Of a DNA stretch of 64,000 bases, positions 52,462 through 60,830 are shown one piece after another. Below the pieces are notes generated by a model. That model searched no databases and was not told the origin of the DNA. It saw nothing but the letters and a program-made list of their open reading frames with translations. A program made the position numbers and the translations under genes. Numbering within the stretch: position 1 is the first letter of the stretch; each line of letters begins with the position of its first letter. This DNA is from Actinomycetes bacterium (GTDB lineage: Bacteria > Actinomycetota > Acidimicrobiia > Acidimicrobiales > Ilumatobacteraceae): NCBI GenBank assembly GCA_025358125.1, contig JANYKS010000097.1, positions 62,001 to 126,000 on the forward strand, read 5' to 3'.

Positions 52462-52833
52462 ATGTTCGATGATGTCCTCGCAGTGAATCAAGAATTCTAC
52501 GATGCTCACGAGCGGCGCGACATCGAAGCCATGCGGTCGGTGTGGGACCACTCGCAAGGCGCCGTCTGCGTCCACCCCGGTTGGCCGATCCTGCGGTCCT
52601 GGCCGGTCATCGAGGAGTCATGGCGGAGGATCTTCTCCGGACCCGGCCGCAACCAGTTCATCGTCACCAACATTGCCGCGACGGGTGCCGGCGATGTCGT
52701 TTGGGTGACCCTCGACGAGAATCTCGTCGAGGGCGGCTCGACCGGCACGATCGCCGCCACCAACGTGTTCGCGCGCATCGAGGGCCGGTGGAAGCTGACC
52801 CTGCACCATGGCTCGCAAGTCATGTGGGGCTGA
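52462..52833 (+). CDS. SnoaL-like/NTF2-fold protein
   Basis: 123 aa. 'NQEFYDAHERRDIEAMRSVWD' and 'WPVIEESWRRIFSG' are the cone-forming helices of the SnoaL_3 group, ending 'NVFARIEGRWKLTLHHGS'. ATG 52462 is chosen over GTG 52453 because TAGCGT (52449-52454) ends 7 nt before it and covers part of the GTG. Members are enzymes or ligand binders; no catalytic residue set stands out. Confidence 0.85.
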   Translation: MFDDVLAVNQEFYDAHERRDIEAMRSVWDHSQGAVCVHPGWPILRSWPVIEESWRRIFSGPGRNQFIVTNIAATGAGDVVWVTLDENLVEGGSTGTIAATNVFARIEGRWKLTLHHGSQVMWG

Positions 52834-53004
52834 GGTCGCCTCGGCCGCTCCTGGCGTCACACCGGGTCGACCTCACTGCCTGCGCGAAACCGCGCCAGGA
52901 TCGGGATCGCGCGGGCACACGGAGTCGGTCCGCCCATTGTCGCGCAACGATGCGACCCAGCATGTAACAATCGTCGGCAAACGGAACGTATCGAGAGGGC
53001 GGGC

Positions 53005-53304
53005 ATGACGACGGAAGTGATCAACAACGAGGAGCGATCCCGCTACGAAATCTACCTCGACGGCGAGCAGAGCGGATATGCGGAGTACGAGCTCGCGGAT
53101 GGCGCGATCACCTTCACCCACACACTCACCGATCCAGCCAAGCGCGGCAGGGGCATCGCCGCGCGTCTGGTTCGCCATGCACTCGACGAGGCCCGCGAGG
53201 CCGACCGGTTCGTTGTTCCGCAGTGTTGGTACGTGGCCCAGTTCATCGACAAGCACGAGGAGTACGCCGAACTGTTGAGGTCCTCCGGCTCCGACTCGGC
53301 CTGA
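53005..53304 (+). CDS. Small GNAT-like acetyltransferase (YjdJ/Gcn5-related group)
   Basis: 99 aa. 'RYEIYLDGEQSGYAEYEL', 'ITFTHTLTDPAKRGRGIAARLVRHALDEAR' with the acetyl-CoA loop K-R-G-R-G-I-A, and 'VVPQCWYVAQFIDKHEEY' match the minimal GNAT group (DUF1794/YidJ-like) of about 95 aa. GAGAGGG precedes the ATG. Probably acetylates a small molecule; unknown. Confidence 0.88.
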   Translation: MTTEVINNEERSRYEIYLDGEQSGYAEYELADGAITFTHTLTDPAKRGRGIAARLVRHALDEAREADRFVVPQCWYVAQFIDKHEEYAELLRSSGSDSA

Positions 53305-53450
53305 TCCCCGTCGATTCGTTCCTCAGATGCCGGGAGATCGCCGGGTGGCCCCACACGCCGGCGCCGACCCGGATTTGCGTGAGGGATCATTTGAGGACGT
53401 CGCACGATCGCTCGCGCTCACCCAACGGTCAACGCATTTCTGATCGAGAT

Positions 53451-55166
53451 CTACTCCGTGTAGCGCCGCACCTTTGGCTTGTTGCCCTTGAGGGTGGTGT
53501 TCTTGAGCGCCGCGATCACTGCATCGACGGCAGACTCGGGGACGCCGACGATCGAGAAATGATCCGACACCTTGATCGGGCCGATCTCGCGCCCGGTGAG
53601 GTTCGTCTCGTTGGCGATCGCTCCGACGAGGTCGCCGGCACGGATTCCCTCCGAGCGGCCGACCCCGATGAACAAGCGGGCGGTCGCGCCGCTCTCGAAC
53701 CGGCCGGCCGAGGTGGGGCGACCCTTGTCCGCACCGCCCTTGTCCGTACCGCGCTTGTCCGGACCGCCCTTGTCTGCACCGCGCTTGTCCCGATCACGAT
53801 CGCGATCGATCCGTTGCGACGCGTCGGGGATCTCTTTCTCGTCGATCGTTGCACCACTGGCCTCGTGGGTCAGCTTCACCGCCGCCAGCGCGATCTGGCG
53901 AAGATCGACCTCGGTGGAGAGGGTGTCGACAACGGCCTCGTAGTTGCCGAGATCATCTGCCAGCAGTGCTTCACGCAACACCCCGAGCGTGAGCTCGATC
54001 TGGCGAGCACGCAGATCGGCAACGGTTGGGACCTTCGCGATCGCGATCTTCTGCTTGGTCAGTCGCTCGATGTTGGCGAGCAGGCGCTGCTCGCGCGGCT
54101 CGGCCAGGGTGATCGCCGTGCCCTCCCGGCCCGCTCGTCCGACGCGCCCGATTCGGTGAACATACGACTCCGGCGCCGACGGCACGTCGTAGTTGACGAC
54201 GTGGGTGAGCTGATCGATGTCGAGACCACGAGCGGCGACATCGGTGGCCACGAGTAGCTCTGTGGTTCCACTGCGCAGTCGACCCATCACCCGGTCACGG
54301 GATTCCTGGCTCAGTCCGCCGTGCAATGCCTCGGCCCGGTAGCCCCGGCCGTTGAGCGTCTCGGTCAGTTGATCGACCTCGATCCGCGTCCGGCAGAACA
54401 CGATCGCCGCAGCGGGTGCCTCGACGTCAAGGATCCGGCCGAGTGCCGCCGGCTTGTGGGCCCGCTGGACCACGTAGACACTCTGGCGTACGAGCGGTGA
54501 CTTGCCGGGCTTGGTATCACCGAGCCCGATCTGGATCCTGACCGGATCGCGTAGGTGGCGCTTGGCGATGCCGTTGATCCGAGGCGGCAGGGTGGCCGAG
54601 AACAGCACGGTCTGGCGCTCCTTGGGCGTGGACTTGAGAATCTCCTCGATATCTTCGGCAAAGCCCATGTCGAGCATTTCGTCGGCCTCGTCGAGCACCA
54701 CGATCTGAACGTTGCTCAGCGGCAGGGTGTTTCGCGAGATGTGGTCGAGAGCACGGCCCGGTGTCGCCACGACGACGTGCACGCCTTGCGACAACACCTG
54801 TAGTTGACGAACGATCGGCTGACCGCCGTAGATCGGCACGACTTTGACGCCGAGGTCGCGCCCGTACTTGTACACCGCTTCGGAGACCTGCACTGCAAGT
54901 TCGCGGGTGGGCACCAGGATCAGCGCGATCGGGTCGACCTTGCCACTGCGCTCGGGGAGCCGCTGCAGGATCGGCAGTGCAAACGCGGCCGTCTTGCCGG
55001 TGCCGGTTGCCGCCTGACCGAGCAGATCGCGGCCCTCCAGCAACAGCGGGATGGTCTCACGCTGGATCGGCGTCGGCTCCTCGTACCCGAGCCCGGTGAG
55101 TGCGCTCAACAGCTCAGGTCGAAGGCCGAGATCGGAAAAGCCGGGTGAAGCGTCGCTCGTATCCAC
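53451..55166 (-). CDS. deaD: DEAD-box RNA helicase with DbpA-like RNA-binding domain
   Basis: 571 aa. Q motif 'LGYEEPTPIQRETIPLLLEG', Walker A 'AATGTGKTAAF', DEAD in 'IVVLDEADEMLDMGF', SAT in 'FSATLPPRI', and motif VI 'YVHRIGRVGRAGREG'. A charged linker (about 455-490) with Asp-Lys-Gly pentapeptides from 15-bp repeats leads to a C-terminal DbpA RNA-binding domain (about 500-565). GTG 55166 with TAACCT 6 nt upstream. Likely acts in ribosome assembly and cold RNA remodelling (CsdA/DeaD type). Confidence 0.93.
   Translation of the reverse strand: MDTSDASPGFSDLGLRPELLSALTGLGYEEPTPIQRETIPLLLEGRDLLGQAATGTGKTAAFALPILQRLPERSGKVDPIALILVPTRELAVQVSEAVYKYGRDLGVKVVPIYGGQPIVRQLQVLSQGVHVVVATPGRALDHISRNTLPLSNVQIVVLDEADEMLDMGFAEDIEEILKSTPKERQTVLFSATLPPRINGIAKRHLRDPVRIQIGLGDTKPGKSPLVRQSVYVVQRAHKPAALGRILDVEAPAAAIVFCRTRIEVDQLTETLNGRGYRAEALHGGLSQESRDRVMGRLRSGTTELLVATDVAARGLDIDQLTHVVNYDVPSAPESYVHRIGRVGRAGREGTAITLAEPREQRLLANIERLTKQKIAIAKVPTVADLRARQIELTLGVLREALLADDLGNYEAVVDTLSTEVDLRQIALAAVKLTHEASGATIDEKEIPDASQRIDRDRDRDKRGADKGGPDKRGTDKGGADKGRPTSAGRFESGATARLFIGVGRSEGIRAGDLVGAIANETNLTGREIGPIKVSDHFSIVGVPESAVDAVIAALKNTTLKGNKPKVRRYTE
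53722..53790. repeat. 15-bp tandem repeat in the DEAD-box helicase linker
   Basis: Units such as CCCTTGTCCGCACCG and CGCTTGTCCGGACCG (four to five copies, plus strand) encode the D-K-G/R-x pentapeptides of the linker. Confidence 0.88.
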
Positions 55167-55225
55167 GACAGCAGGTTACGCGCCCCATGCGGGCAACGAC
55201 TGTGACCGAATTATCGCGGTGGCCA

Positions 55226-57004
55226 CTACCAGGATCCGGAGCTTCCGCCGCCGCCCCCGCCGCCGACGCCGCCTCCCGAAAATCCCGAGGATCCGCCCGA
55301 CCCGGTGTTCGATGGCGCGGTGTAGCTGTTCGAGAACGACGACGCCATGCTGTACACGAGCAGCGGGTTGGCGGAGCCGAACTCGGTAGCCGCCACGTTG
55401 CTGTGCTCGAGTGCCGTGCCCCATGCCGCGGCTGCGCCGAGGGCCACAGCCCACGCGCTGTACTCGCGGAGAAGGCCCTGCTTCCATGCCCACTCGACGT
55501 GTTGGCCCTCGCTCGCGACGAGAAATCGGCGGAACGATTCGGTCAACAGCGACAGCGCGGAACCTGTCGCACTGCGTGCCGGCAACAGGGTGGCGTACAC
55601 GCACAACGCGGCGACAGCGGGCACGACGAGACCGAAGATCAGCGCGAGTGGCAGCAGGTGGAAGACGCCGAACAGCGCCGAGGCGACGGAGCCGCCGAAA
55701 AACAACAACAGCGCGCCGGCAGCGACGACGAATCCGAGCGGGCCGCCCCCTGGCCTGCCGTCGGGTTTCGGCGGCCCTTTCCTCCACCAACCCGATGACT
55801 TGATGAAAGTGCCCTGCCGCTGTTTGACCTGTTTCCATGCCGACGCAAAGTGGCTGTCGTACTCGCCGAGATGCACCTCCGTTCGGCCGTTCATGAACTC
55901 GTCAACGAGCGCGCCGTCCGATGGATCGAGTTCGCTACGTCGCCGGCCGACCCCGACGACGAGTTTGCCCTCGTCCTGGCGGAGCGTGATCGCGTCGGTC
56001 GCGGCGAGCGCAGAAAACCATGCACTCACGGTCGAGTTGTTGATCCGTTCGCCCAGAAGGACGGCGCCGTGCCACGGGTCGATTCCCTTCGGCGGTACGA
56101 ACTCGGTGGTCGCGAGATCATCCATCTTCGAGTCGGGTACCAACCTCGTCGCAACGTTGGGCACCGGGCCTGTTGCGCCCGGTGCCGCCAGTCTGCCGTA
56201 GGCAGCCTCTGCTGCGCCGCCGGCGAACACTTCGTTGCGGCCCCTGCGACGGTCGGCGACATACACGATCATCGCTGCGAACAGTCCGATCGGGATCATC
56301 GCGAGTGCGAGTGCCTGACGGTGGTCTCGGCGGCGGCCGGGCAGCGCCGGCAATGGCAGCTCGACGACGTTGGTGAAGCCGACGATCGTGCCGCCGATGG
56401 TGACCCCGTCACTCTTCTCGAGCGGCGTGAAGACGACGCGGTAGTCGTTGCCGACCGGAGCAAGCGTGCAGCCGCCGACCGTGCCGGAGCGTCCGACGTT
56501 GCACGTCGGATTGTCGAGCACCAAGCCTGTCACGATGACCTCGAATCGGCCCGTCCCGAACTTCTCGCCGGGACCGATGATGTCGAGGTTCAGGGTTCCC
56601 GTCGACAACCGCGCGTCAGGCAGCGTGTACGCGAGCACGTAGCGATGTTGGTCGGTGTAGGTCGTGTTCGGATCGCCGAGACGGATACGTGTGCCTTTTC
56701 GGACGAACGCCAGCTCGACATCGGCGTTCGCGTCTGGCGAACTGGCCGTTACATCATGGGGGCCGCCGAAGTCGTTCGGGATGATGCGTTCGTAACCGTG
56801 GCGCCTGTGGAAGCCGAAGTCCTCGTCGACGACCTCGCGAACCCGGACGCCGTCACGTCCTACCGGGGAAACGGTGATCTGCTTCGAGTCGAATCGTTCA
56901 CTCCCGCCACCGCTGCCGATCAGGCCGAGCAGCGCGAGCACCGAGCTCACCACGATCGCGAAGAGGACGACGAGATGACGCCAAATTGCAAAACGGCCGA
57001 GCAC
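55226..57004 (-). CDS. DUF2207 membrane protein
   Basis: 592 aa. An N-terminal signal/TM (about 5-30) precedes an extracytoplasmic beta-rich DUF2207 domain (about 35-215, 'VREVVDEDFGFHRRHGYERII'). A TM helix near 235-255, a cytoplasmic stretch and a paired TM region (about 425-475) follow, and the tail is almost pure Gly/Ser ending SGSW. GTG 57004, with CACAAT 6 nt upstream. The role of DUF2207 proteins is unknown; they are widespread in Actinobacteria. Confidence 0.85.
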   Translation of the reverse strand: MLGRFAIWRHLVVLFAIVVSSVLALLGLIGSGGGSERFDSKQITVSPVGRDGVRVREVVDEDFGFHRRHGYERIIPNDFGGPHDVTASSPDANADVELAFVRKGTRIRLGDPNTTYTDQHRYVLAYTLPDARLSTGTLNLDIIGPGEKFGTGRFEVIVTGLVLDNPTCNVGRSGTVGGCTLAPVGNDYRVVFTPLEKSDGVTIGGTIVGFTNVVELPLPALPGRRRDHRQALALAMIPIGLFAAMIVYVADRRRGRNEVFAGGAAEAAYGRLAAPGATGPVPNVATRLVPDSKMDDLATTEFVPPKGIDPWHGAVLLGERINNSTVSAWFSALAATDAITLRQDEGKLVVGVGRRRSELDPSDGALVDEFMNGRTEVHLGEYDSHFASAWKQVKQRQGTFIKSSGWWRKGPPKPDGRPGGGPLGFVVAAGALLLFFGGSVASALFGVFHLLPLALIFGLVVPAVAALCVYATLLPARSATGSALSLLTESFRRFLVASEGQHVEWAWKQGLLREYSAWAVALGAAAAWGTALEHSNVAATEFGSANPLLVYSMASSFSNSYTAPSNTGSGGSSGFSGGGVGGGGGGGSSGSW

Positions 57005-57209
57005 CCCGCCATTGTGGCATCAGGGCTGGCTCAAGGTTGGCTCAAACCGCAGCTCTGATGGCGATGTCGGACCGCGATGTCGGACAGCGAAGTCGGCGGA
57101 CGGGCCAGCGATTCGGTGTCGACATTTCGGCTTGAGTGGGGAGCCTGTCATGCCGATGAAACAAATGGGACGAACCATCGCGGGCTGGGACAGTTGAAGG
57201 TAGAGGAAC
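57005..57209. other. Leader of the GGDEF-EAL gene with short direct repeats
   Basis: 205 bp between divergent genes. GCGATGTCGGAC occurs twice, with a third GCGAAGTCGGCG copy, at about 57060-57100, 13 bp apart. No c-di-GMP riboswitch core was recognised. Confidence 0.45.
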
Positions 57210-59063
57210 ATGAACAGCCAAGCCGACACGATGCCCTTCGTGTCACCAGTGAGCTCCCGACAGATAGCCCGATGGCTCGGCGTGGTCTACGTCGTCGGCG
57301 CAGCGACGGCGGTCCTGTGGGTGGCGATCCCGCATCAAGCACCAATTGGCGACGCAGTCGTGCTCATCGTGGCGTCCGTTGCGTTGGCCGGAGGGATGAC
57401 GATGATCGCCGGTCACGCCGACAACTTGCGTCCGTTGTTGTTCCATCTCGTCATCGCCGCCGTCCCACTCGTGATCACCGTCGGCTACCTCGCCATCCCA
57501 GATCCGGCCAACGACGCACGGCTGTTCTACATCTGGGCCACCCCGATCGCAGCGTTCTTTTGCCGCCCGCTCGCGGTCGCACTCCATACCGCGCTCGTCG
57601 CGCTCGCGCTGGCCCTCGCACTGTGGGTGCACAACACAACCTTTTCCGACGCAGCGCGAATCTGGCTGATGACCACTGGGGCACTCGTCACCGTCACCTC
57701 ACTCGTCGCCTGGGCCGCTGTCGGCGTGCGCCGCCGCGACGCGGCGATGAGCTTCGCCGCGACGCACGACCTGCTCACAGGTCTGCCCAACCGGTGGCTA
57801 CTCGCGGTCCGGCTGCGCGAGGCCCTGGACCGGCGGCGCCAGAACGGCGGGCAGGTGTTCGTGATACTCGCCGATCTGGACCGCTTCAAGCTGCTCAACG
57901 ACACCTACGGGCACCACGCCGGAGATGAGCTACTGAACTTGCTCGCACCGAGATTCGTGGAGTTCGCTCCCCCGCAGTCGGTGGTCGCCCGGCTGGGTGG
58001 CGACGAGTTCGCGATCCTCATCGAGGATCCGTCCGGAGAGGCCGATCCACTCGACGTCGGTCACCGAATGGCCAGGGCGTGGGCCGAACCGATTCAGCTC
58101 GCCCGCGGGCCGATCCACACCAGTGCATGTATCGGCGTCACCGTCGCCACCGACGATGACGACCCGTCCTCGCTGATCCGCAACGCTGACGCCGCGATGT
58201 ATCGGGCCAAGAGCGAGGGTCGCAGCGGTGTGGCCCTGTACGACGAGGATCAGCGGGCCGATATACAGCGTCGGATGGATCTCTCCCAGGCATTGTTCAA
58301 CGCCGTCACGTCTTCGCAGCTCTCGATCGTGTACCAGCCGGTGGTCAGCCTCGTCACCGGCGCGGTGATCGCGGCCGAGGCGCTGTTGCGGTGGGCCCAC
58401 CCGCAGATGGGATTGATCTCCCCCGGCGAGTTCATCCCACTCGCCGAGGAGAGCGGGATGATCGATGAAATCGGGCTGTGGGTGATGGACCAGGCGATGG
58501 GCCAACTCGCCGTCTGGCGAGCCGAGGGCCTCGTCGACAACGGCTTCGCAGTCGACGTCAACGTCTCCGGCGCCCAACTCCACGGCGCCTTCGCACAGCG
58601 AGTCAGCGAGGTGCTGGACAAGCACCGTCTCGAGCCGAGCGCGTTGATGTTGGAACTCACCGAGTCGGTGCTGATGAAGGCAGGGACGGAGGCGACCGAG
58701 GTCCTGAAGGGCCTCGATGCGCTCGGTGTGCCGCTCGCGCTCGACGACTTCGGGACCGGGTTTTCGTCGCTGTCATACCTGCACCGGGCCAAGGTCCACA
58801 CCGTGAAGATCGATCAATCGTTCGTCAGCGGGATGAGCAGCGACGGCACTCGCCGCGCGATCGTCGAGGCCGTCGTTGCTCTGACACGCGCGCTCGGACT
58901 GCGAGTCATCGCGGAAGGCGTCGACACCCCTGAACAGATCGATCTCCTGGTCGGGATGGGTTGTGAGTTCGCACAGGGTTTCTTGGTGGCTCTCCCGATG
59001 CCGCCGGTGGCGATGGGCGAATACCTCACTGTGGCTCATTCTCACTGTGTCGGTGGTCGGTGA
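57210..59063 (+). CDS. Membrane GGDEF-EAL cyclic-di-GMP enzyme
   Basis: 617 aa. Five to six TM helices (about 20-185) form a sensor-like N-terminus without a known sensory domain. The GGDEF domain is complete ('RLGGDEFAIL', about residue 265), and the EAL domain has 'AAEALLRWAHP', 'LDDFGTGFSSLSYL' and 'VKIDQSFVSGM'. Both synthase and phosphodiesterase sites look intact, so net activity may switch. TAGAGGAAC precedes the ATG. Confidence 0.92.
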   Translation: MNSQADTMPFVSPVSSRQIARWLGVVYVVGAATAVLWVAIPHQAPIGDAVVLIVASVALAGGMTMIAGHADNLRPLLFHLVIAAVPLVITVGYLAIPDPANDARLFYIWATPIAAFFCRPLAVALHTALVALALALALWVHNTTFSDAARIWLMTTGALVTVTSLVAWAAVGVRRRDAAMSFAATHDLLTGLPNRWLLAVRLREALDRRRQNGGQVFVILADLDRFKLLNDTYGHHAGDELLNLLAPRFVEFAPPQSVVARLGGDEFAILIEDPSGEADPLDVGHRMARAWAEPIQLARGPIHTSACIGVTVATDDDDPSSLIRNADAAMYRAKSEGRSGVALYDEDQRADIQRRMDLSQALFNAVTSSQLSIVYQPVVSLVTGAVIAAEALLRWAHPQMGLISPGEFIPLAEESGMIDEIGLWVMDQAMGQLAVWRAEGLVDNGFAVDVNVSGAQLHGAFAQRVSEVLDKHRLEPSALMLELTESVLMKAGTEATEVLKGLDALGVPLALDDFGTGFSSLSYLHRAKVHTVKIDQSFVSGMSSDGTRRAIVEAVVALTRALGLRVIAEGVDTPEQIDLLVGMGCEFAQGFLVALPMPPVAMGEYLTVAHSHCVGGR

Positions 59064-59190
59064 CCCGCTCGACGCGCCGGACTGCCCGTGCAATGTCGCG
59101 TCTGGCCTGATCCAACACGGGCAGACGCCGGTGGTCGAGTGCGTCGCTCGGGTTGGCGCGCGCGGCCCAAGCGCGCAAAGGTGTTCGACC

Positions 59191-59670
59191 GTGACCGAGA
59201 CGCGAACTGGTGACGGATTCCTGCGATGTGGTGACGGCCGAGTCCGTTGGGGAGTGTTCGGAGCAGCGGGTGTGCTCTTCGTCGTGCGCGAGCCGAACCG
59301 AGACGCGTTCGTGATGCTGCAGAAAAGGTCTGCATTCGCTCATGAGGGCGGCACATGGTCCTGCGCCGGCGGAGCGCTCGACGAGGGCGAATCGCCGTAC
59401 TCGGGTGCTCTGCGAGAAGCGTCGGAGGAGGTCGGGGCCGTTCCTCTCGAACACCGCGTGATCGGAGAGCATGTGTTCTCCCCCGCGCACGATTGGCAGT
59501 ACACGACGGTGGTGATACAGGTCGACGAGCGGTTCGGATCCTCGCTGAATTTCGAGACCGACGCTGTCGATTGGGTTCGTGTCGATGCCGTCGACGAGCG
59601 AGAGCTCCATGCCGGCTTCGCTGCCGCGTGGCCGAATCTCCGTGCCATCGTCGATTCGATCGACCGTTGA
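59191..59670 (+). CDS. NUDIX hydrolase
   Basis: 159 aa from GTG 59191. The Nudix box G-x5-E-x7-R-E-x2-E-E-x-G-x is complete in 'GALDEGESPYSGALREASEE' then VGAV (about residues 65-88). 'ERFGSSLNFETDAVDWVRVD' follows. Hydrolyses a nucleoside diphosphate linked to some moiety. It is 127 bp after the GGDEF-EAL gene, and the relation is unclear. The catalytic Glu pair in REASEE is present. Confidence 0.9.
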   Translation: MTETRTGDGFLRCGDGRVRWGVFGAAGVLFVVREPNRDAFVMLQKRSAFAHEGGTWSCAGGALDEGESPYSGALREASEEVGAVPLEHRVIGEHVFSPAHDWQYTTVVIQVDERFGSSLNFETDAVDWVRVDAVDERELHAGFAAAWPNLRAIVDSIDR

Positions 59671-59691
59671 GATCGGCCGAGATCGACCGAA

Positions 59692-60156
59692 TCACGGCTC
59701 GGGCCAGAGCTGAGCGATCATCTCGATCTCGACTGCGATGTCGAACGGAAGCGCCGCCAGCCCGACCGCACTACGGGTGTGGCGGCCCCGCTCCCCGAAC
59801 ACATCGATGAGGAGATCCGAGCAACCATCGATGACCGCTGGGGTCTGATTGAAACCGGGCGCCACATTGACCATGCCGAACACCTTGATGATCCTGCGAA
59901 TCCGATCGAGGTTTCCGAGTTCGGCGTTCAGGGTGGACAGGATCGAGAGCGCAGTCATGCGCGCGGCGCGCCGCGCGTCCTCGAGGGTCAGCTCCGCGCC
60001 GACCTTGCCGCAGATGACCGTGTCACCATCGACCGGACCGTGCCCGCCGACGTGGACGATGTCGCCGACGATGACGCAGCCGACATAGTTGCCTGCTGGC
60101 GGGAACACGGTCGGCAACATCAGCCCGAGCTCGGTCAGGCGGTCGGCGATGGTCAC
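59692..60156 (-). CDS. Rid (YjgF/UK114) family protein
   Basis: 154 aa. 'PAGNYVGCVIVGDIVHVGGHGPVDG', 'RAARMTALSILSTLNAELGNL' and 'RHTRSAVGLAALPFDIAVEIE' match RidA-like proteins; the Arg of TRSAVG corresponds to the substrate-binding Arg of enamine/imine deaminases, so activity is plausible. GTG 60156 with TAGGCT 7 nt upstream. Convergent with NUDIX. Confidence 0.88.
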   Translation of the reverse strand: MTIADRLTELGLMLPTVFPPAGNYVGCVIVGDIVHVGGHGPVDGDTVICGKVGAELTLEDARRAARMTALSILSTLNAELGNLDRIRRIIKVFGMVNVAPGFNQTPAVIDGCSDLLIDVFGERGRHTRSAVGLAALPFDIAVEIEMIAQLWPEP

Positions 60157-60202
60157 GCTCGCAAGCCTAGACGCCGTCCGCCATCAGTGTTCGTCGATGG
60201 GC

Positions 60203-60679
60203 CTACGGCGCCGGGCTGGCACCCGGACCACTTGTTGAAACTGTGATGCCGAGATGCTCCAAGATCTTTTCGATCGCCGCATCTTGCGCTTGGAGATGCT
60301 GCTGGATCTGAAGGGCTTCGTGCAGCACTGCCTCAGCGTCGTCGTAGGTGTCAGTGGCGCGCTTGTCGGTCGAAGCGCTCTGAATGTTCTGGCCGACGAT
60401 GATGATCGACAAGAGCACGAGTTGCAGGAATGTCTGAGCGATCCACGAGATGATCGCCGGCCGCCCCGCCTTGATCGCGTCTGGCAGGCTGATCAGAGCG
60501 ATGACTGCGAATGCATACGCGCACCACATGGTGCCGACCCCGCTCGTGATCTTGACGGCCAGCCACGAGTTGAACTGCGCGGCGGCATTCGATCGTGGCA
60601 GGTGATCGGCCACTTTCATCGGCGGAGCAGCCTGACGCGATTTGATTCGGGGATGCGGGACGTGCTCGAACAGGCTCAT
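60203..60679 (-). CDS. DUF1003-like membrane protein
   Basis: 158 aa from ATG 60679 with TAGAGT 8 nt upstream. Two TM helices (about 50-70 and 80-102, 'GTMWCAYAFAVIALISLPDA' and 'ISWIAQTFLQLVLLSIIIVG') are followed by a cytoplasmic coiled coil ('EAVLHEALQIQQHLQAQDAA'), the DUF1003 pattern. Function unknown. It lies between Rid and the acyl-CoA dehydrogenase genes. Confidence 0.78.
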   Translation of the reverse strand: MSLFEHVPHPRIKSRQAAPPMKVADHLPRSNAAAQFNSWLAVKITSGVGTMWCAYAFAVIALISLPDAIKAGRPAIISWIAQTFLQLVLLSIIIVGQNIQSASTDKRATDTYDDAEAVLHEALQIQQHLQAQDAAIEKILEHLGITVSTSGPGASPAP

Positions 60680-60830
60680 GGGTGCGAACTCTAGTGGCGC
60701 TTCCGCGCGATGACCGCGGGTGATCGTTGACGGGTGCCGCGTCTGGTTGTTGATTGGGGCGTTGGCGGCGTCGTGGGGTTTCGGAGTAGAAGCGACGTTG
60801 CCGCATGTCACCCGGCCGCGCACCGGAACT

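Noticed and set aside
57060-57209. c-di-GMP riboswitch before the GGDEF-EAL gene
   Set aside because: The conserved GEMM core and tetraloop/receptor were not found in the leader.
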